A model generated the notes under the pieces. It was not told the DNA's origin. It did no database searches and saw only the letters and a list, made by a program, of their open reading frames with translations. The translations under genes were made by a program, and so were the position numbers. From Marinosulfonomonas sp. (GTDB taxonomy: Bacteria; Pseudomonadota; Alphaproteobacteria; Rhodobacterales; Rhodobacteraceae), in the NCBI GenBank assembly GCA_026984915.1, contig JALSRG010000085.1:1-38356 (forward strand): DNA of 38,356 nt, written 5' to 3'. Position 1 is the stretch's first letter. The number at the start of each line of letters is the position of its first letter. Positions 1 through 8,233 of this stretch are shown piece after piece.

Positions 1-311
1 TGGTGCAACACACCTCGGCCTCGCTGTTGATCCAGGAAAACGCCGATCCCGAAGTGCAGACCGATCTGCAGAACTTTTTCCACCGGCTGGTGCCGCCCAC
101 CACCGACCCGAAGATGGCTTACCTCACCCACACCTATGAGGGCCCCGACGACATGCCGGCGCATATCAAGGCGGCAATGTTGCCGGTCAGCTTGTCAATT
201 CCTGTCCAAAATGGCCGGATGCGGCTGGGGGTGTGGCAGGGAATATATCTGTTTGAACACCGCGCCGCGCCGCATATGCGGCAAGTCGCGGCATATTTGA
301 GCCAAGTATAA
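1..311 (+). CDS. YjbQ/UPF0047 family protein (5' end outside window)
   Basis: This is the C-terminal part of a YjbQ-family protein. The reading frame starts at base 3 and is open to the window edge, so the true start lies upstream; the GTG at base 3 is an internal valine codon, because family members have about 30 residues before the HTSA motif. Two family signatures are visible: HTSASLLIQENADP at the start of the visible part, and GVWQGIYLFEHR near the end. Members are about 140 residues long and form small trimers; some show weak thiamine-phosphate synthase activity, but the physiological role is unsettled. The next gene begins 10 bases downstream, so the two may be co-transcribed. Confidence 0.88.
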   Translation, partial: VQHTSASLLIQENADPEVQTDLQNFFHRLVPPTTDPKMAYLTHTYEGPDDMPAHIKAAMLPVSLSIPVQNGRMRLGVWQGIYLFEHRAAPHMRQVAAYLSQV

Positions 312-321
312 AGGAAATCAC

Positions 322-849
322 ATGTATTATATCATGCGCCTGCCGATTGCCTTGCTGACCCTTGCAGCCACCGCCACGGCGGGTTTTGCCGAATGCGCCA
401 CGCCGCAAGACACATTCCTGAGTTGCACGTTCTCGAACGGGCGCAAAGCCGTGGACGTCTGCGTGGAAGGGGACATGTTCACCTATCGCTTTGGCCGTGT
501 TGGCAAGGCCCCCGATCTGGCCCTGTCTGTTCCTGTCATTGACGCCGAATATACCCCGTGGCCGGGGATTGGCCGCGCAATATGGGAAACAGTGACCTTT
601 CATAACGACAAGACAAGCTATGTGGTCGCCGGCGTCATTGACCGTAAATTTTCCGACGATGAAAAGGATGAAATACAGGCCGAGATTGGCGGAATGATCG
701 ACGTGAACGAGGGCGGGGAAACGCTGGCCACTCTGGAATGTGATCCGGGATCGGTCAATTTCGGCTACGGGGGCAGTATTTATGACGCGAAAACCGCCGC
801 GGGCCAATGCTATAACCTTGAGGAACAGCGCTGGGAAAACTGCCAGTAG
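322..849 (+). CDS. Small secreted protein of unknown function
   Basis: A 175-residue protein I cannot assign to a named family. The first 23 residues look like a Sec signal peptide: a short start, the hydrophobic run LPIALLTLAATATA, and a likely cleavage after GFA before ECATPQ. The mature part has several cysteines (two near its N-terminus, others near residues 47, 139, 162 and 174), which fits a disulfide-stabilised periplasmic protein. The start at 322 follows AAGGA by six bases; an in-frame ATG at 334 would give a cleaner signal peptide and is the alternative. It lies just behind the yjbQ-like gene and faces the dodecin gene. Confidence 0.72.
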   Translation: MYYIMRLPIALLTLAATATAGFAECATPQDTFLSCTFSNGRKAVDVCVEGDMFTYRFGRVGKAPDLALSVPVIDAEYTPWPGIGRAIWETVTFHNDKTSYVVAGVIDRKFSDDEKDEIQAEIGGMIDVNEGGETLATLECDPGSVNFGYGGSIYDAKTAAGQCYNLEEQRWENCQ

Positions 850-855
850 GCCAGC

Positions 856-882
856 GCGCGCGCCCTTTATTCAGGCGCGCGC
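856..882. terminator. GC-rich hairpin between convergent genes
   Basis: A perfect 9-bp stem (GCGCGCGCC at 856-864 pairing with GGCGCGCGC at 874-882) encloses a 9-base loop. It sits in the 46-bp gap between two genes that end towards each other, where a bidirectional terminator is expected. No T-run follows on either strand, so intrinsic termination is uncertain. Confidence 0.45.
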
Positions 883-895
883 CCGTGGGGGTGTG

Positions 896-1099
896 TCAGT
901 CGTCCAGAACGAATGTTACCATCATATTGACGCGGAATTCACTGACTTTGCCGTCTTTGACTTTGACTTTCTGCTCTTTCACCCAGGCGCTGGTAATGCC
1001 GCGAAGGGTTTTGGAGGCGCGTTTGACACCATTTTCAACGGCGTCGTCAAAGCTTTTGGATGAGGTTGAGGAAATTTCGGTTACACGTGCAGTACTCAT
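896..1099 (-). CDS. Dodecin family flavin-binding protein
   Basis: A 67-residue protein matching dodecins over its full length: the opening ARVTEISSTSSKSFDDAV, the central AWVKEQKV, and the ending MMVTFVLDD. Dodecins assemble as hollow dodecamers that store flavins or coenzyme A in the cytoplasm; the tryptophan at residue 39 corresponds to the one that stacks on the flavin ring. The ATG at 1099 is chosen because AAGGAG stands seven bases ahead of it and because it gives the usual family length. The frame stays open upstream to 1129, but that extension is not conserved in the family. It is probably monocistronic. Confidence 0.93.
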   Translation of the reverse strand: MSTARVTEISSTSSKSFDDAVENGVKRASKTLRGITSAWVKEQKVKVKDGKVSEFRVNMMVTFVLDD

Positions 1100-1201
1100 G
1101 ACAGTCTCCTTTGTTTCGGATGCAGCCATGTTGGCATGAAACGGATAGCCGACAAAGGTTAATGCGTGAAATTCGCGCAGATGTTATCTGACCGGGCCGG
1201 T

Positions 1202-2536
1202 TCAGATTGACACGGCACCGGTCGCAACATCGTAAATCAGTTTCAGGTTCAGCGTAATGATGATGGCCGAAATGATCCAGCAGGCCCATGTCAACCAGCG
1301 CGGAGCCGGCAGGCCGTTCATCTTGCGCCTATCGGCCGTAAACAGCACCAGTGGCACCATGGCAAACGGGAGTTGCAGGCTGAGCATGACCTGGGACAAA
1401 ACCAGCAGCCGAGCTGTGCCGCTCTCGCCATATAGAATGGTTGCCACCAATGCGGGAACGATGGCAATGCCACGGGTAATCAGGCGGCGTTTCCAGGGGG
1501 CCAGCTTGAAGTTGATGAATCCCTCCATGATGATCTGCCCCGTCAGGGTTGCTGTCACGGTCGAATTCAGCCCCGATGCCAACAGCGCCACCGCAAACAG
1601 GACGGAGGCCAGCGACGTGCCCAGCATTGGGCCGAGCAACTCATACGCGTCCTGAATTTCCGCCACCTCGAATTTTCCGGCAGTGTGGAAGGTTGCAGCA
1701 GCAAGGATCAGGATCGAGGCATTTATGAACAGCGCGAACATCAGCGCCACAGTGGAATCAATCGTGCCCATGCGGATTGCGTCCAGCTTGTCGGCGCGGG
1801 TGGGGCCAATGTTGCGGGTCTGGATGATCGAGCTATGTAAATAAAGGTTATGCGGCATGACCGTTGCCCCGAGAATTCCCAGCGCAAGAAACAGCATGTC
1901 GGGCGATTTCAGGATGTCGCGTTGCGGTATGAACCCGCGCAAAACGTCCCCCCAGACCGGTTGGGCATAGGCCATTTCAATCGCGAAACAGGTGAAGATC
2001 AGCAAGGTCAGGGTGATGACGAAGGCCTCAAGCAGGCGAAACCCCTTGCCCTGCAACCACAGGATCAGGAACACATCCAGCGCTGTCAGCACCACGCCGA
2101 TTTCCAACGGGATGCCGAACAGCAGGTTCAGCCCGATGGCGGTGCCGATCACCTCGGCCAGATCGGTGGCAACGATCGCCCCTTCGGCCAGGATCCACAG
2201 AACATACCCGACGGGAAGCGGAAAGGCATCGCGGCTGGCTTGCGCCAGATCGCGGCCCGACGCCACACCTAGGCGAAGTGACAAGGCCTGCAGCAGGATC
2301 GCCATGACGTTGGAAATCAGGATCACCGACAGCAACGTATAGCCGAAGGCTGATCCGCCCGCCAGTGACGTGGCCCAGTTGCCAGGGTCCATATAACCGA
2401 CGGCCACCAGATAACCGGGGCCGAAAAAGGACAGCAACCGCTTGATAAAGCGGCCTTTTGACACACGGATACTGGCGTTGGATTGCTCCAGCGTCTTTCC
2501 GGTTTTTTCCCTTTGCCAGCCGGTTCCGGTTGTCAT
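1202..2536 (-). CDS. mntH: Nramp-family divalent metal (Mn2+) transporter
   Basis: A 444-residue polytopic membrane protein of the Nramp family, importing Mn2+ (and possibly Fe2+) by proton symport across the inner membrane. The two metal-site signatures are present: DPGN at residues 50-53 in the first membrane segment and MPHN at 227-230 in the sixth. About eleven hydrophobic segments follow a roughly 35-residue hydrophilic N-terminus, the normal architecture. The ATG at 2536 is preferred over an upstream in-frame TTG at 2551; GGAAA precedes it. A palindrome of the Mur/Fur type 25 bases upstream points to repression by manganese or iron. Confidence 0.93.
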   Translation of the reverse strand: MTTGTGWQREKTGKTLEQSNASIRVSKGRFIKRLLSFFGPGYLVAVGYMDPGNWATSLAGGSAFGYTLLSVILISNVMAILLQALSLRLGVASGRDLAQASRDAFPLPVGYVLWILAEGAIVATDLAEVIGTAIGLNLLFGIPLEIGVVLTALDVFLILWLQGKGFRLLEAFVITLTLLIFTCFAIEMAYAQPVWGDVLRGFIPQRDILKSPDMLFLALGILGATVMPHNLYLHSSIIQTRNIGPTRADKLDAIRMGTIDSTVALMFALFINASILILAAATFHTAGKFEVAEIQDAYELLGPMLGTSLASVLFAVALLASGLNSTVTATLTGQIIMEGFINFKLAPWKRRLITRGIAIVPALVATILYGESGTARLLVLSQVMLSLQLPFAMVPLVLFTADRRKMNGLPAPRWLTWACWIISAIIITLNLKLIYDVATGAVSI

Positions 2537-2560
2537 GATCGCCGTTTCCAAAATTGAAAA

Positions 2561-2575
2561 TGAGAATTATTCGCA
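2561..2575 (-). promoter_or_regulatory. Candidate Mur/Fur-family operator upstream of mntH
   Basis: On the plus strand the site reads TGAGAATTATTCGCA, two 7-base arms around a central T with a single mismatch from perfect dyad symmetry. It resembles sites of Fur-family regulators; in alphaproteobacteria the Fur homologue Mur controls manganese uptake genes including mntH. It ends 25 bases from the chosen mntH start, so a bound repressor would block the promoter or early transcription. The identification rests on the palindrome and context only. Confidence 0.55.
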
Positions 2576-2714
2576 AATAGATAGGCGGGAAATCGGGGAA
2601 GGTCAAGATTTTATAAGCGCTGTATGTTGCGTTTGAAAATCGCCTCTACCCAATCTGTCGTATTCACCCTATAGTACCTGTGGAAACACATGAGGAATGA
2701 CCAAGGGGAAGGCG

Positions 2715-3182
2715 ATGCGCTGTCCGTTTTGCGGAAATTTAGACACTCAGGTGAAGGATTCACGGCCAGCAGAGGATAACGCGGCAATCAGGCGAAGACG
2801 GTTTTGTCCGGCTTGCGGGGGGCGGTTTACCACCTATGAACGCGTTCAATTGCGTGACCTCGTTGTGATCAAATCGAACGGCAGACGAGAAGATTTTGAC
2901 CGCGACAAGCTGGAGAGGTCAATCCGCATCGCCCTGCAAAAACGCCCGATAGAGCCTGAACGGATGGATCAGATGATCTCTGGCATCGTGCGGCGTCTGG
3001 AAAGCATGGGCGAGGCGAACATTCCTTCGAAAACCATTGGTGAGATCGTCATGGAATCGCTGGCACGCATTGATACAGTGGCCTATGTGCGGTTTGCCAG
3101 TGTGTACAAGAATTTTCAGGCGGCGGATGATTTTGACAAGTTCGTCAGCGAATTGCGCCCTCCGCAAAATACTGACGACTGA
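2715..3182 (+). CDS. nrdR: Transcriptional repressor NrdR
   Basis: A 155-residue ATP/dATP-sensing repressor of ribonucleotide reductase genes. The N-terminal zinc ribbon has cysteines at residues 3, 6, 31 and 34 with the basic stretch IRRRRF between the pairs, and the remainder (about 49-139) is the ATP-cone domain, opening with [13 protein letters not shown]. The ATG at 2715 is chosen because MRCPFCG is the conserved start and a purine-rich Shine-Dalgarno sequence (AAGGGGAAGG) lies just upstream. The family length is matched. It is followed by ribD after 12 bases, a common pairing in alphaproteobacteria. Confidence 0.96.
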   Translation: MRCPFCGNLDTQVKDSRPAEDNAAIRRRRFCPACGGRFTTYERVQLRDLVVIKSNGRREDFDRDKLERSIRIALQKRPIEPERMDQMISGIVRRLESMGEANIPSKTIGEIVMESLARIDTVAYVRFASVYKNFQAADDFDKFVSELRPPQNTDD

Positions 3183-3194
3183 CGCACGTCCGGG

Positions 3195-4307
3195 ATGGTC
3201 ACGCAGGCTGATACCCGCCATATGGCGCAGGCTTTGTCGCTTGCGTCTCGCGGGTTGGGCAACTGTTGGCCAAACCCTGCGGTCGGCTGCGTAATCGTCA
3301 AGGACAAAAGGATCATCGGGCGCGGCTGGACCCAACCCGGCGGGCGGCCGCATGCCGAAACGCGCGCCTTGGCGCAGGCCGGTGCGCGTGCCCGTGGCGC
3401 GACAGTTTATGTGACAATGGAACCCTGTGCGCATCATGGCCAAACGCCACCCTGTGCCGAGGCTTTGATCAAGGCAGAAGTGGCCAGGGTCGTTACCGCG
3501 CTGACCGATCCGGATCAACGGGTCTCCGGAAAGGGCCATGCCCTGTTACGCCAAGCCGGAATCCAGGTTTCTGAAGGCGTAATGGAGCAACAGGCCGCGG
3601 TGCTGAACCGGGGTTTCTTGTTGCGGGTCCGAGAAGGGCGTCCTCTCGTTACGTTGAAGCTTGCCACCAGTTTTGACGGCCGGATTGCCACGGCCAGCGG
3701 CGAGAGCCAGTGGATCACCGGGCCACAATCCCGCCGTCGTGTCCATATGATGCGTGCGCAGCACGATGCGGTTATGGTCGGTGCCGGGACTGCCCGGGCA
3801 GATGACCCCAGCCTTACAGTGCGGGATCTGGGGATCAGGCACCAGCCGGTACGGGTGGTTTGCTCCAGAAATCTGGATATCCCGTTGACAACAAATCTGG
3901 CCCGGACTGCGGAAGAAGTCCCCCTCTGGCTCTGCCATGGGCCGGATGCGCCTGGTGAATTGTGCCAGGCCTGGCAAAACCTGGGGGCGCGGTTGTTTGA
4001 AATCCCGCTGGGCGCTGACGGGATGCTGGAAACGAGCTCCCTTTTCAGGGCGCTGGCTGATGCAGGGATCACGCGGGTTTTTTGCGAAGGTGGGGCTGCA
4101 CTGGCGGGCGCGCTCTTGTCAGCCGGGTTGGTGGATGAACTGGTGGGTTTTACCGCCGGAATGACATTGGGCGGAGACGGCTGGCCTGCGGTGGTGCCCA
4201 TGCGGCTGGAAAAGCTGGAGAACGCACCACGGTTCCACCCGGTAGAGACCACGCGCGTGGGAGAGGATGTCATGCACCGCTGGGTGCGATCAGGTCAGGT
4301 GCCGTAA
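3195..4307 (+). CDS. ribD: Bifunctional diaminohydroxyphosphoribosylaminopyrimidine deaminase / 5-amino-6-(5-phosphoribosylamino)uracil reductase
   Basis: RibD (370 residues) performs the second and third steps of riboflavin synthesis from GTP. The N-terminal deaminase domain shows the zinc motif HAE (53-55) with PCAHHGQTPPC supplying Cys78 and Cys87. The reductase domain starts near residue 148 (LKLATSFDGRIATASGESQWI) and contains the NADPH-binding VFCEGGAALAGALL. The ATG at 3195 has only a weak ribosome site; an ATG at 3222 is the alternative. The riboflavin genes that usually follow ribD are absent. The 3' end overlaps the convergent aminotransferase gene by 13 bases. Confidence 0.95.
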   Translation: MVTQADTRHMAQALSLASRGLGNCWPNPAVGCVIVKDKRIIGRGWTQPGGRPHAETRALAQAGARARGATVYVTMEPCAHHGQTPPCAEALIKAEVARVVTALTDPDQRVSGKGHALLRQAGIQVSEGVMEQQAAVLNRGFLLRVREGRPLVTLKLATSFDGRIATASGESQWITGPQSRRRVHMMRAQHDAVMVGAGTARADDPSLTVRDLGIRHQPVRVVCSRNLDIPLTTNLARTAEEVPLWLCHGPDAPGELCQAWQNLGARLFEIPLGADGMLETSSLFRALADAGITRVFCEGGAALAGALLSAGLVDELVGFTAGMTLGGDGWPAVVPMRLEKLENAPRFHPVETTRVGEDVMHRWVRSGQVP

Positions 4308-5488
4308 ACCGGTCGCTGCGCTCGTATGTCATTTGCGGCAGAGACCAGGGCATCCGCCACAAATTCCAGATCATCCTGTTGCAGGCGTGCGGGCAAACGC
4401 ACATCGCAGGCGCGCATAAGCATGGAGCGGGTTTGTGGCAGTTCCGGTGTTTCGCCAATGAATTTCCAGTTCCAGAAGGCGCGTGCATTGTCTTGCGACA
4501 GGCCGAACACCTGCACCTTGATGCCACGTGCCTGCGCCGCCTGTGCATAGGCCAGGGTTTCTTCATCGTCGAATCCGACAAGATTGAACTGAATGGAATC
4601 CGGGGCGCGCATTTCCGGCGGCAAGGATTCTGGAACAGACAGCCACGGGGACTGGTTCAGTTGTGACGCCACATAATCATGGTTGCGGCGCCCGTCCTGA
4701 ACCCGCCGCGCGACTTCGGGCAATTGCGGCCGGATCACTGCTGCGGAAAGGTTCTGCATGCGCAGATTGTAAAGCGGCAGCTTGTTTTGCCAGAAATCGA
4801 AACGGTCATGGACGACCGGATGCTTTTTCCAGTTATGCTCATATGCGCCGGACATGATGATGGCCTGGGCAATGATATCAGCATCATCAGTGATCATGAT
4901 GCCGCCTTCACCGGCGTTAACAAGTTTATAGGACTGGAAAGAGAAACAACCGATTTTACCGATCGTGCCGATGTTCTGCCCATGCCATGTTGTTCCCAGA
5001 GAATGGGCCGCATCCTCGATCACCGGTATCTGGCGGGCGTCGCAAAGCGCCATGATTGCATCCATATCCGAAGTATGGCCGCGCATGTGGCTGATGATGA
5101 CGGCCTGAATGTCATTCGTCAGTTTTGCCGCGAAATCATCCATATTGACGCGGAAGTTGTCGCCAACCTCAACAAGAACCGGGCGGCAATCTGCGTGCAC
5201 GACGGCAGACGGGACCGCCGCAAATGTGAATGCCGGAATAAGAATTCTGGCGGCTCGTGGCAGCCCCAGTGCCTTGAGCGACAGAAAAAGCGCGTTTGAG
5301 CAGGACGATACCGCAAGCGCAAATTTTGCTCCCATCAGTGCGGCGAATTCGGCCTCCAGCAGGGCAACCGGGGAATCCTGCGGTGCCGTATAACGAAACA
5401 GATCACCGGATTGCAGCAGTCTGTCGATCTCGGCGCGGGCGGCCTCGGGAATGGGTTCTGCATCGTAAACATTCGGGGCATGCGACAT
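4295..5488 (-). CDS. DegT/DnrJ/EryC1/StrS-family PLP aminotransferase
   Basis: A 397-residue aminotransferase of the sugar-aminotransferase (AHBA-synthase) fold. Lys188, in FSFQSYKLVNAGEGG, is the expected Schiff-base lysine, and Asp159 in VIEDAAHSLG is the residue that contacts the PLP pyridine nitrogen. Family members mostly transfer amino groups from glutamate or glutamine to keto-sugars or cyclitols. Here it is the last gene of an amine-catabolism-like cluster, where a PuuE-type (class III) aminotransferase would be expected, so its substrate is unclear. A gap of 84 bases with two hairpins separates it from the oxidase gene, unlike the tight upstream spacing, and its AGGA ribosome site lies in a stem. 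Confidence 0.88.
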   Translation of the reverse strand: MSHAPNVYDAEPIPEAARAEIDRLLQSGDLFRYTAPQDSPVALLEAEFAALMGAKFALAVSSCSNALFLSLKALGLPRAARILIPAFTFAAVPSAVVHADCRPVLVEVGDNFRVNMDDFAAKLTNDIQAVIISHMRGHTSDMDAIMALCDARQIPVIEDAAHSLGTTWHGQNIGTIGKIGCFSFQSYKLVNAGEGGIMITDDADIIAQAIIMSGAYEHNWKKHPVVHDRFDFWQNKLPLYNLRMQNLSAAVIRPQLPEVARRVQDGRRNHDYVASQLNQSPWLSVPESLPPEMRAPDSIQFNLVGFDDEETLAYAQAAQARGIKVQVFGLSQDNARAFWNWKFIGETPELPQTRSMLMRACDVRLPARLQQDDLEFVADALVSAANDIRAQRPVYGT

Positions 5489-5494
5489 GTTCGT

Positions 5495-5521
5495 TTTTCC
5501 TGAAAGTTGTTTTCAGGAAAA
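5495..5521 (-). promoter_or_regulatory. Hairpin covering the ribosome site of the aminotransferase gene
   Basis: A perfect 11-bp inverted repeat (arms 5495-5505 and 5511-5521, 5-base loop) ends six bases before the ATG at 5488. In the transcript, the 3' arm contains AGGA, nine bases ahead of the start codon, so folding would hide the ribosome site. No T-run follows, which argues against an intrinsic terminator. A second, weaker repeat (7-bp arms 5526-5532 and 5537-5543) lies directly upstream in the mRNA. Confidence 0.6.
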
Positions 5522-5572
5522 CTGTAAATCAAATCCTTGATTTCACCAAAGAGTTTCTGTGCCTGTCAGCGA

Positions 5573-6877
5573 TTAAATGCCCATTCGGTCACGCATTGAA
5601 TACCAAGTCATGGCCAATGCAAGAATTGGCTGAGCAAAGGCAGGCCCGCCCGGAAAACGGGGAAGCGGGGCTTTTGCCAGCAGATCAAAGCGCGTGGTAT
5701 CCCCCTGGATGGCCTGGGCAATGATCTTGCCGGCCAGGGTGGCCATGGCAACCCCGTGACCGGAATAGCCGGATGCATTCCAGACATTCGGCGCAGACCG
5801 TAGAAAGCAGGGCATCCGGCTTGCCGTTATGGCCAGCGTTCCACCCCAAGCATAGTCTATCCTGACGTCTTTCAGTTGTGGAAACACCTGTTCCATCGGT
5901 TTGCGAACCTTGGAAACGATATCGCGCGGAAACCGGGTTCCATAGCTTTCCCCCCCGCCAAACAGCAGGCGGCCGTCCTCGGACAGGCGAAAGTAGTTCA
6001 CAACGAATTTGCTATCGGCGACGGCAACATCCTTTGCCAGAATATCCTTTGCCCTGTCGCCCAGAGGTTCTGTTGCCACGATGAAATTGTTGATTGGCAT
6101 GACCCGGGCTGCAACTTTTCGGTCCAAGCCGCCCAGATACCCGTTGCAGGCCAGAACCGCGTTTTCGGCAATGATGCGCCCGCGGTCGGTACGCACGGTG
6201 ACAGCCTTGCCATGTGATATGTTATGGACCGGGCTGGTTTCAAAAATCCGTACACCGGCTTTGATCGCGGCGCGGGCCAAGCCAAGGGAAAAGCGCAATG
6301 GGTGCAGGTGCCCGGCACCCCAGTCAATGAAACCGCCCTGATAGGCAGGTGCCCCCAGAACTGACCGGAGGCCTTCACGATCCAGAAGCTCGATGTCCTC
6401 ATAGCCATAATTTTTCGACAGGTATTCTGCTTCCCGGTGGCTATGGTTTACTTCTTTGGCGTGCCAGTCCGCATGTATGATACCGGGCAGGTATCTTGCC
6501 TCTGGCGTATGTTGGGCTACCAGTGTTCGGGTCAGCGATTTGGCTTCTTCGGCCATGTCCCAAAGATGGTGTGCAGCCTCCTTCCCCATTTTTCGCTCAA
6601 GCGTGCGCTGCGACATGTTGTAGCCGCTGCCGACCTGCCCGCCGTTGCGGCCCGAGGCGCCAAACCCGACCCTTTGCGCTTCGACAAGAACCACATCCAG
6701 CCCCGCTTGGGCCAGATGCAGTGCTGCGGACAAACCGGTGTAGCCACCGCCAACAACACAGACGTCGGCCCGTGTTTCACCTTTCAGTCGGCCCAGCGGG
6801 GCCAGAGGCTCGGACGTGGCGGTGTACCAGCTCTCTGGGTATTCGCCGAGTTTATCGTTTTTATAAAGAAGGCTCAT
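5573..6877 (-). CDS. FAD-dependent oxidoreductase, PuuB-like gamma-glutamylamine oxidase
   Basis: A 434-residue member of the DAO/PuuB flavoprotein group. The dinucleotide-binding motif VVGGGYTGLSAA lies at 41-52 with the ribose-binding Glu67, followed by GFGASGRNGGQ (71-81), a typical PuuB/DadA segment, and a C-terminal FAD motif near YSGHGVAMATLAGK. PuuB oxidises gamma-glutamyl-putrescine to the aldehyde with hydrogen peroxide; the same reaction type is likely here on a gamma-glutamylated amine. The ATG at 6877 overlaps the stop codon of the preceding ligase gene (ATGA), indicating translational coupling; the frame is open to 6907 but that extension is inside the ligase gene. Confidence 0.88.
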   Translation of the reverse strand: MSLLYKNDKLGEYPESWYTATSEPLAPLGRLKGETRADVCVVGGGYTGLSAALHLAQAGLDVVLVEAQRVGFGASGRNGGQVGSGYNMSQRTLERKMGKEAAHHLWDMAEEAKSLTRTLVAQHTPEARYLPGIIHADWHAKEVNHSHREAEYLSKNYGYEDIELLDREGLRSVLGAPAYQGGFIDWGAGHLHPLRFSLGLARAAIKAGVRIFETSPVHNISHGKAVTVRTDRGRIIAENAVLACNGYLGGLDRKVAARVMPINNFIVATEPLGDRAKDILAKDVAVADSKFVVNYFRLSEDGRLLFGGGESYGTRFPRDIVSKVRKPMEQVFPQLKDVRIDYAWGGTLAITASRMPCFLRSAPNVWNASGYSGHGVAMATLAGKIIAQAIQGDTTRFDLLAKAPLPRFPGGPAFAQPILALAMTWYSMRDRMGI

Positions 6878-8232
6878 ACATTCATCAGAAGGTGCTCGCG
6901 CTCCCACGGGCTGATGACCTGCAGGAATTCGGCATATTCTGCCTCTTTGACAATGGCATAGACACGGCAGAATTCCGGACCGAGCATCTTCTGCATCTCA
7001 GTGGATTCGCGGAACAGCTCAAGTGCTGCGGCCAGATCGCGCGGAATTCCCTCTTCACCGGCATAGGCATCCCCGCGATGCTGCGCGTCGGGGCGTTCTC
7101 CCTCGATCAGGCCCAGATAGCCGCAAGCCAGACTTGCGGCGATTCCCAGATACGGGTTGCAGTCCATACCGGCCAGCCGGTTTTCCACACGGCGTGCCTC
7201 GGGGCTTGAAATCGGAATGCGGATGCCGGTTGTCCGGTTATCGCGTGCCCATTCCAGATTGATCGGTGCGGCATGATCTTTTACGTAGCGCCGGTAACTG
7301 TTCACATAGGGGGCCAGAACTGCAATCGCCGAGGGCAGGTGGTTTTGCAGGCCGGCAATAAAGTGAAAGAATGCGTCGGTGTCCCCGCCCTGCGGGCCGG
7401 AAAAGATATTCTGACCGGTTTCGATATCGACCACGGAATGGTGGATATGCATGGCACTCCCCGGTTCGCCTTCGATTGGCTTGGCCATGAAGGTTGCAAA
7501 ACAATCGTGGCGCAGGGCCGCCTCGCGTATCAGGCGTTTGAAATAGAAAACCTCGTCAGCCAGTTTTACCGGATCACCGTGACGCAGGTTGATTTCTAGC
7601 TGCCCGGCGCCGCCCTCCTGGGTGATGCCGTCAATCTCCAACCCCTGGGCCTCGGCAAAATCATAAATGTCGTCGATCACCGGGCCGTATTCATCGACCG
7701 CTGACATGGAATAGGCCTGCCGCGCTGCGGCCGGGCGGCCGGTACGCCCCATCATTGCCTCGATGGGCTGGGTCGGGTCGGTGTTGCGCGCAACCAGAAA
7801 GAATTCCATTTCCGGCGCGACAACCGGCTCCCACCCTTTTTTACGATACAGATCAACGACTCGCCTGAGAACGTTGCGTGGTGACATAGCAATCGGTTTG
7901 CCTTTCTGGTCATAGGCATCGTGAATGACCTGCAACGTCCAGTCGGCGGTCCAGGGGGCGGCGCTTGCGGTGTCAAAATCGGGTTTCAGGATCATATCCG
8001 GTTCGATAAATCCTTCCTCCCCGGCGGCTTCGCCCCAATCTCCGGCGATGGTTTGAAAAAAGATCGAATTTGGCAGGAAAAAATGCTTTTGCCTGTCAAA
8101 TTTCTTTGCCGGCATGGCTTTGCCGCGCGCAATTCCAGGCAGGTCGGAAATGATACATTCAACCTCGTCCAGCCGGTGACCTTCCAGATAGGTTTGGGCT
8201 GCTTCGGGCAGCTTGTCTATCCATTTTGTCAT
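6874..8232 (-). CDS. Glutamine-synthetase-family gamma-glutamyl ligase (PuuA-like), first copy
   Basis: A 452-residue GS-fold ligase. Metal and substrate residues are in place: Glu141 and Glu143 (APEMEFF), Glu206, Glu213 (GQLEINLRHGD), the ATP/metal histidines in SAMHIHHS (259-266), and the arginine loop DNRTTGIRIP (331-340). The adenylylation-site tyrosine segment of canonical GlnA is absent, and the context supports ligation of glutamate to an amine rather than ammonia assimilation. AGAGG stands six bases before the ATG at 8232. One base separates it from the upstream amidotransferase gene, and its own stop overlaps the oxidase start. The actual amine cannot be read from the sequence. Confidence 0.88.
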   Translation of the reverse strand: MTKWIDKLPEAAQTYLEGHRLDEVECIISDLPGIARGKAMPAKKFDRQKHFFLPNSIFFQTIAGDWGEAAGEEGFIEPDMILKPDFDTASAAPWTADWTLQVIHDAYDQKGKPIAMSPRNVLRRVVDLYRKKGWEPVVAPEMEFFLVARNTDPTQPIEAMMGRTGRPAAARQAYSMSAVDEYGPVIDDIYDFAEAQGLEIDGITQEGGAGQLEINLRHGDPVKLADEVFYFKRLIREAALRHDCFATFMAKPIEGEPGSAMHIHHSVVDIETGQNIFSGPQGGDTDAFFHFIAGLQNHLPSAIAVLAPYVNSYRRYVKDHAAPINLEWARDNRTTGIRIPISSPEARRVENRLAGMDCNPYLGIAASLACGYLGLIEGERPDAQHRGDAYAGEEGIPRDLAAALELFRESTEMQKMLGPEFCRVYAIVKEAEYAEFLQVISPWEREHLLMNV

Positions 8233-8233
8233 T

